The translations under genes were made by a program, and so were the position numbers. A stretch of 64,000 nucleotides of DNA from Aromatoleum bremense. GTDB lineage: Bacteria; Pseudomonadota; Gammaproteobacteria; Burkholderiales; Rhodocyclaceae. The stretch is taken from contig NZ_CP059467.1 of the NCBI RefSeq assembly GCF_017894365.1, positions 1,984,001 through 2,048,000 on the forward strand, read 5' to 3'. A model generated the notes under the pieces. The model saw only the letters and a program-made list of their open reading frames with translations, was not told the origin of the DNA and made no database searches. Shown here in pieces: positions 55,916 through 64,000 of the stretch. Within the stretch, counting starts at the first letter, position 1; every line of letters starts with the position of its first letter.

Positions 55916-56015
55916 GGCCGCGGACCGTTGCTCCGGGCGGACTGGTGAAGGCGGCCGAACCGACCGGCTGACGCTTTTCGCCCCGCGCGCCGGCGGTCCG
56001 CTGCCACGCGACGTT

Positions 56016-56450
56016 TTACGGTTCGAGCACTGCCGGTGCGGCGGCCACGGGGCTATTCACCTGGACGCTGATCGTAGCGCTGAGGCCGGGGCCGTACGAC
56101 TGGTGCAGGCCGTCGGCGAACTGGAGCGTGAGCGTGTGCTTTCCGGGGGCGAGCTTGAGCGTGGTTTCCGTCTGGCCCTTGCCGAAATGCAGGTGCGTCG
56201 CATCGGTCGGCACCGGTTTGCCGGCTTCGATCGGCTTGCCATCGACAATCAGGTGATGATGCCCGGAGCCCTCGGCGAGCTGGCCCGCGGGTTGCACGCG
56301 TATGCCCTCGACGCCCATCTTTACCGTGAATTCCTGGGGCACCGCCGCACTGTCGGCGGGCTCGATGAAATAGACGCGACCGGCCGCCGTCGCGAGCGGC
56401 GACAAGATCGCGGCAGCAGCAAGGACGGCAAGGGAAAGAATTTTTTTCAT
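56016..56450 (-). CDS. DUF4399 periplasmic protein
   Basis: A 144-residue protein with a signal peptide (MKKILSLAVLAAAAILSPLA, cleavage after ATA). The mature part (VYFIEPADSAAVPQEFTVKM, GHHHLIVDGKPI, THLHFGKGQTETTLKL, GLHQSYGPGLSATI) matches DUF4399. The histidine-rich GSGHHHLI and THLHF segments recall copper-binding periplasmic beta-sandwich proteins, so metal binding is possible but not shown. The start at MKKIL fits the signal peptide; seven upstream residues are unlikely. Confidence 0.82.
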   Translation of the reverse strand: MKKILSLAVLAAAAILSPLATAAGRVYFIEPADSAAVPQEFTVKMGVEGIRVQPAGQLAEGSGHHHLIVDGKPIEAGKPVPTDATHLHFGKGQTETTLKLAPGKHTLTLQFADGLHQSYGPGLSATISVQVNSPVAAAPAVLEP

Positions 56451-56684
56451 ATCGGCTCTCCGTTGGTTCACCTGCAGGGGATTTCATCCTAGACCCGGGC
56501 AGTGCGGATTTCGCGGCCGATTCAGTACCGCTGCGGGTTAAAGTGCCAGCGCTCAGTGACGCGAAGTGGTGCGATGAACGCACCGCTTCTTGAACGCTAC
56601 CGTGACCGGATCGCCGGTGTTGACCTGTTACGACCGGATGGTCATTACCGGTTGTCAGCTATGCCAGCAAAGGGACGGCTGCCA

Positions 56685-57548
56685 CTACACCGCGAGCTTG
56701 CCGCGCGCGAGCAGGCCGCGCACAGTCTCCTGCAGGTCGGCCGGCAGCACGACGAGCTTGGCACTGTCGGCCGAACCCATGCGCTCGATCGCGGCGATGT
56801 ATTTCTCGCCGAGTATGTACATCATCGGCCCGGGCTGGTCGCCGATCGCGGCGGCGACGCGGCGGATCGCTTCGGCGGAAGCTTCGGCGAGCATCACTTG
56901 GGCGTCGGCGTCGCGTTTCGCCGATTCGAGGCGCGCCTCGGCTTCGAGGATCGCGGCCTGCTTCGCGCCTTCGGCCTTGGTCACCGCGGCTTTCCTCTCG
57001 CGCTCGGCGGCGGCCTGCAGTTCCATCGCGCGCTGCATCGATGCGGATGGCTTGATGTCCTGGATCTCGACCGACTTGACGGTGAGGCCCCAGTCGACGG
57101 CTTCGTCGGCGATGCTCTCGCGCAGCCGCGCCTTGATCTTGTCGCGCGACGACAGCGCGGCGTCGAGCTCCATTTCGCCGACGATCGAGCGCAGCGTCGT
57201 CATGATCAGGTTGCGGATCGCCTCGGCGAAGTCCGTGACGCCATACACCGCCTTGACCGGGTCGGTGACCTTGATGAACGCAATCGCGTTGGTGAGGATC
57301 ACCGCGTTGTCGCGCGTGATGACCTCCTGCTCCTGCACGTCGAGGATGATGTCCTTGGTGACGAGCTTGTAGGCCACCTTGTCGAGGTAAGGAATGATGA
57401 CGTTGAGGCCGGGTTTCAGCGTGCCGTGGTACTTGCCGAGGCGCTCGACGATCCATTCCTCGCCCTGCGGCAGGATGCGCACGCCTTTCGCGAGCGTGAC
57501 GACGACGAAGATCAGGACTGCGACGACGACGATGAACCCTTCGCTCAT
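56685..57548 (-). CDS. SPFH/stomatin-family membrane protein (QmcA-like)
   Basis: A 287-residue protein with one N-terminal membrane helix (FIVVVAVLIFVVVTLAKGV) and an SPFH/band-7 domain (VRILPQGEEWIVERLGKYHG, LKPGLNVIIPYLDKVAYKLV). A coiled-coil stretch rich in Ala, Glu and Arg follows (LQAAAERERKAAVTKAEGAK). Such proteins form membrane microdomains and work with NfeD partners, encoded here 13 bases upstream in the same operon. The role is probably in membrane-protein quality control. Confidence 0.92.
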   Translation of the reverse strand: MSEGFIVVVAVLIFVVVTLAKGVRILPQGEEWIVERLGKYHGTLKPGLNVIIPYLDKVAYKLVTKDIILDVQEQEVITRDNAVILTNAIAFIKVTDPVKAVYGVTDFAEAIRNLIMTTLRSIVGEMELDAALSSRDKIKARLRESIADEAVDWGLTVKSVEIQDIKPSASMQRAMELQAAAERERKAAVTKAEGAKQAAILEAEARLESAKRDADAQVMLAEASAEAIRRVAAAIGDQPGPMMYILGEKYIAAIERMGSADSAKLVVLPADLQETVRGLLARGKLAV

Positions 57549-57561
57549 GGAACCCCCTTGC

Positions 57562-58005
57562 TCAGGCTTTGACGACTTTCAGGAAACTGCCTTCGACCGC
57601 GACGACGCGCACGCGCTCGCCGGCGGGAATCTCGCTCTCGGCGAGGCATACCCATTCCTCGGCGCCCAGCACCGGGCGCTGGAAGCGCACCCGGCCGCGC
57701 TGGAACGGCGCAACCGCGCCGACGAGCAGGCCGACCTCGCCGATGACCTCGCCGGCGGAGGTGCCGATGCGGGTCTTGTGAAAGCCGGGCTTGAACACGC
57801 GGAACCACAGCGCGACCATCGCGAGCGAGAGCGCGGTCCACAGCGCGAGCTGGGTCGTAAGCGTGAGCGCCGGCGCGGCGAGCACGACGAGCGCCATCAC
57901 GAGGGCGGCGACGCCGAACCAGATCACGAAGAAGGACGGGATCGCCAGTTCGGCGAGAATCAGCACGATGCCTGCGACCGCCCACTGCCACCATTCGATA
58001 TTCAT
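57562..58005 (-). CDS. NfeD-family membrane protein
   Basis: A 147-residue NfeD protein. Two or three N-terminal membrane helices (WAVAGIVLILAELAIPSFFV, LALWTALSLAMVALWFRVF) precede a C-terminal OB-fold domain (GEVGLLVGAVAPFQRGRVRF, AGERVRVVAVEGSFLKV). NfeD proteins bind the SPFH protein encoded next. A strong ribosome site (AAAGGAGGGC) lies just before the ATG. It is the first gene of the two-gene operon. Confidence 0.9.
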   Translation of the reverse strand: MNIEWWQWAVAGIVLILAELAIPSFFVIWFGVAALVMALVVLAAPALTLTTQLALWTALSLAMVALWFRVFKPGFHKTRIGTSAGEVIGEVGLLVGAVAPFQRGRVRFQRPVLGAEEWVCLAESEIPAGERVRVVAVEGSFLKVVKA

Positions 58006-58150
58006 GGCGCCCTCCTTTGCGGCGATTGTAACGGGATGTGGCGGGCATGTGCGCCGGCGTGATCCGGATCGACGACGTGGCCACCGGTCAGGTGGCATCC
58101 GCTCATGAGCTGCCTTGGCACGCCGCGGCAAATTCCCTAAAATTACTCCC

Positions 58151-58224
58151 TTGCTGAGGAGCGCTGCGACCCGCGACGGGCTGTGACTGCCGGGGCCAGG
58201 CTCAGCAACCGAACAACGGCGCTC
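58151..58224 (+). promoter_or_regulatory. S-adenosylhomocysteine (SAH) riboswitch upstream of metH
   Basis: Helix P1 is TTGCTGAG (58151-58158) with CTCAGCAA (58201-58208). The conserved core GAGGAGCGCTGCGACCC and GGGCCAGGCTCAGC match the SAH (ahcY-type) riboswitch. GAGCGC (58159-58164) pairs with GCGCTC (58219-58224) to form the pseudoknot. These riboswitches turn genes on when SAH rises, which suits metH. A GCAAACC/GGTTTGC hairpin just downstream (58225-58247) may belong to the expression platform. Confidence 0.88.
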
Positions 58225-58318
58225 GCAAACCACCCACCGGGGTTTGCCGCGCCGTTTGCTTTTGCGCGCTTTTTGCGGCTTCTGCCCGGTGCCTGAACCG
58301 CACGAGCGAGGTAGAACC

Positions 58319-62089
<3,771 letters not shown>

Positions 62090-62206
62090 GTCCCGTGTCA
62101 CAGCCGGCTGCGGCGAGAACGAACGCGTCCGGGATGTTTTAGCGAACCCCGCATCCGGCCGGCATCGCCCGCATCGCATGTTTTCACCTCGACAGGTGCA
62201 TTACAG

Positions 62207-63031
62207 ATGACGAAAGAACATTTGCTGTTCGGCGACGCCTACCAACCGCGCGAGATCGCGCGACGGGTCGAGGCGCTCGGGGTCGTGAAGGCCCGCGCGG
62301 ACGCGCTGACAATTCTCGTGCTCGCGGTGCTCGCCGGCGCGTTCATTTCGCTCGGCGCGCTCTTCTTCACGATCGTCGTGACCGGCAGCAACCTCGGCTT
62401 CGGTGTCACGCGCTTGCTCGGCGGTCTGAGTTTCTGCCTCGGTCTGGTCCTCGTCGTGATCGGCGGCGCGGAACTCTTCACCGGCAACAACCTCCTCGCG
62501 ATGGCGTGGGCGAGCGGCATGATCAGCGCGCGCGACGTGTTGAGGAACTGGTGCCTCGCTTATCTCGGTAACGTCGTCGGCTGTCTCGGTACGGTGCTGC
62601 TCGTCGTCTGGGCCGACAGCGCTGCGCTCGGCGGCGGCACGGTCGGCGAGACCGCGCTGCAGATCGCCCGAACGAAGGCGGACCTGCCGCTGCGCGAGGC
62701 GTTCGTGCGCGGCATCCTGTGCAACACACTGGTGTGCCTTGCGGTCTGGCTCGCGATGGGCGGTCACAGCGTGACCGACAAGTTCCTCGCGATCCTGCTG
62801 CCGATCAGCGCCTTCGTCGCGATCGGCTTCGAACATTCGATCGCCAACTGGTTTTTCCTGCCGTTCGGCCTCGCGCTGGACGGGCAGGGTAGCGTGTCGA
62901 TGCCGGGCGCCGCCCGCAACCTGGCGGCGGTCACCGCCGGCAACATCCTCGGCGGCACGCTGCTCGTCGCCGGTGTGTACTGGCTCGCCTATCTGAGGAA
63001 CGGCTCGCCGCGGGATGGCCCGTCGTCGTAG
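62207..63031 (+). CDS. Formate/nitrite transporter (FNT) family channel
   Basis: A 274-residue channel with about six membrane helices. The FNT marks are FISLGALFFTIVVTGSN, the Omega-loop-like GGAELFTGNNLLAMAWASG, NWCLAYLGNVVGCLGTVLL and a late AIGFEHSIANWFFLP. It moves formate, nitrite or related anions; in a denitrifier nitrite is plausible. A small hairpin CACCT-CGAC-AGGTG (62185-62198) overlaps the ribosome site and might limit translation. The TAG stop is followed at once by a REP-like half repeat. Confidence 0.92.
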   Translation: MTKEHLLFGDAYQPREIARRVEALGVVKARADALTILVLAVLAGAFISLGALFFTIVVTGSNLGFGVTRLLGGLSFCLGLVLVVIGGAELFTGNNLLAMAWASGMISARDVLRNWCLAYLGNVVGCLGTVLLVVWADSAALGGGTVGETALQIARTKADLPLREAFVRGILCNTLVCLAVWLAMGGHSVTDKFLAILLPISAFVAIGFEHSIANWFFLPFGLALDGQGSVSMPGAARNLAAVTAGNILGGTLLVAGVYWLAYLRNGSPRDGPSS

Positions 63032-63035
63032 CCCG

Positions 63036-63066
63036 CGTAGTGCGGAAAAGCGCAGCGCGCTCCCGC
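63036..63066. repeat. Half copy of the REP-like element
   Basis: GCGTAGTGCGGAAAAGCGCA followed by GCGCGCTCCCGC resembles the left arm of the element at 33365-33472 (CGTAGGGC...GCGCAGCGCCTTCCGCC). It begins five bases after a TAG stop codon. The second arm is not recognisable. Confidence 0.5.
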
Positions 63067-63159
63067 TTGAGCGGCTCGCATTGCGGCCGGGCGGCATCGC
63101 GCCTCGCTGGGGCCAAGGCGCGAAGCATTCCGCAGTCAGTGAGCCGCTTCGCGCGCGCT

Positions 63160-64000
63160 TCAACGCATGTCGAATGCTTCCTGATGGAAGCGCAAGCGCC
63201 CGCGCCACGCCCGCGCGAGACCGCTCCGAAGCTGCTCGGCAAACGCCCGCGGGCCGCAGAACCACACTTCGGCGCGCTGTCGGCAATCATGCAAGGTCGC
63301 CAGCCTTTCCGCAGTCAGCGCGCCATGCCGAGCGGTATCGTGAACATGCAGTGTGACCGATGGCAGGTCTTGGCACAGCGTTTCCAGTCGCCCGACGAAA
63401 GGATCGTCCGCGCCGGCGCGGGTGCAGTAGTGCAGGTCGGCGAGCGGCGCTGCGGCGGGACTTGCCCGAAGCGCGTCGAGCCAGGCGAGGAAAGGCGTGA
63501 TGCCGATTCCCCCGGCGACCCAGATCTGCCTCGCCTTGCGGTCCTGACGCGCCAGTTCGAAGCGCCCATACGGGCCCTCGACGGTGACGGCCTGGCCGAC
63601 TGCGATGCGGCGCGAGAGCTCACGCGTGTAGTCACCCAGCGCCTTGATCTGGAACCCCACGCTGCGGTCGCCCTGGTCGGCGCTGGCGATCGTGAAGGGA
63701 TGCGCGCCCTCGATGCGATTGAAGGTCACGAACGCGAACTGCCCCGCCTGGTGTCCGCGCCAATTCCCGTCGAGGCGACACACCACTTCGGTCACCTCCG
63801 CCGCAGGCGATGACACCGCGGTCACGATGCCACGCGCCTGCCGACCGCGGCCGATGCGCCCGGCCAGGGACCAGACGGCGGCAACCGTGCCGGCCGATAA
63901 TGCCACTGCAAGCAGCAACCCGGCCGGCTCGCTCCAGTAAGCCGTCGGCGCCAGCACGGCGGCATGGAATGCGAGCATCAGATACAGCACCGGCATCGCG
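63160..64000 (-). CDS. Membrane-bound ferric-reductase/ferredoxin-NADP reductase-like protein (partial, 5' end outside window)
   Basis: At least 279 residues of a flavoprotein reductase; the start lies beyond position 64000. The N-terminal visible part has two membrane helices (MLAFHAAVLAPTAYW, LLLAVALSAGTVAAVWSLAG). An FAD-binding barrel (GQFAFVTFNR, HPFTIASAD) and an NAD(P)-binding domain (VAGGIGITPFLAWLDAL, then VWFCGP) follow. This layout fits the ferric reductase/NADPH-oxidase-like family that passes electrons across the membrane. An ATG at 63996 exists, but the open frame continues upstream and more membrane helices are expected. Confidence 0.82.
   Translation of the reverse strand, partial: AMPVLYLMLAFHAAVLAPTAYWSEPAGLLLAVALSAGTVAAVWSLAGRIGRGRQARGIVTAVSSPAAEVTEVVCRLDGNWRGHQAGQFAFVTFNRIEGAHPFTIASADQGDRSVGFQIKALGDYTRELSRRIAVGQAVTVEGPYGRFELARQDRKARQIWVAGGIGITPFLAWLDALRASPAAAPLADLHYCTRAGADDPFVGRLETLCQDLPSVTLHVHDTARHGALTAERLATLHDCRQRAEVWFCGPRAFAEQLRSGLARAWRGRLRFHQEAFDMR

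Overview
The window reads as chromosomal DNA of a denitrifying, aromatic-degrading betaproteobacterium of the Aromatoleum/Azoarcus/Thauera group (Rhodocyclales). This rests on a complete anaerobic phenol cluster (phenylphosphate synthase and phenylphosphate carboxylase) with the gene order I know from Thauera aromatica and Aromatoleum aromaticum, on the two-subunit KorAB 2-oxoglutarate:ferredoxin oxidoreductase, and on uniformly high GC content with strong third-position bias. No search was run, so the genus is an inference.

Layout. 1-350: 3' end of a 23S rRNA gene, 5S rRNA and the terminator of an rrn operon. 474-8202: sbcDC, a DUF1615 lipoprotein and ribA. 8464-18840: a corrinoid/tetrahydrofolate methyl-transfer island. 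It holds a LysR regulator divergent from a UroD-fold methyltransferase and an orphan TRAP binding protein, facing an opposite operon for a MetV-MetF fusion, a corrinoid protein, a stand-alone MetH-type activation domain, an ASKHA/[2Fe-2S] corrinoid activase, a methyl-THF:corrinoid methyltransferase and an amidohydrolase. This resembles the O-demethylase systems of acetogens. 19278-21684: a small Pro/Asp-rich protein and a secreted DUF6351 hydrolase-like protein. 21751-24071: an outer-membrane (Phenol_MetA_deg/SphA-like) gene cut in its signal peptide by a 1,383-bp IS256-family element with an 8-bp target duplication.

24226-36444 (minus strand): the phenol operon ppsA-ppsB-ppsC-ppcB-ppcD-ppcA-ppcC, then a third UbiD, UbiX, an archaeal-type (DUF120) riboflavin kinase, a Nudix hydrolase and a PaaK-like CoA ligase. 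It is preceded by a near-perfect sigma54 promoter and two XylR/DmpR-type upstream activator sites. The divergent activator gene (PdeR-like) and the following korAB genes each have an FNR-type box exactly at the class II position. Phenol would be phosphorylated by PpsABC and carboxylated by PpcABCD with prenylated FMN; the UbiX-RibK-Nudix block could supply that cofactor. KorAB would supply reduced ferredoxin for the later ring-reduction steps.

42520-45006: torF-glnK-amtB with a sigma54 promoter and NtrC sites. 45293-48578: ubiK, comM/yifB and a Bcr/CflA-type exporter. 48602-54721: a branched-chain amino-acid-type ABC transporter (livKKHMGF) with two tandem binding proteins. 54848-58005: two tandem lipoproteins, a DUF4399 protein, and an SPFH/NfeD pair. 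58151-62089: metH under an SAH riboswitch. 62207-63031: a formate/nitrite-type channel. The window ends inside a membrane-bound ferredoxin-reductase-like gene.

Most long open frames opposite the genes are GC-driven shadows and are not listed.
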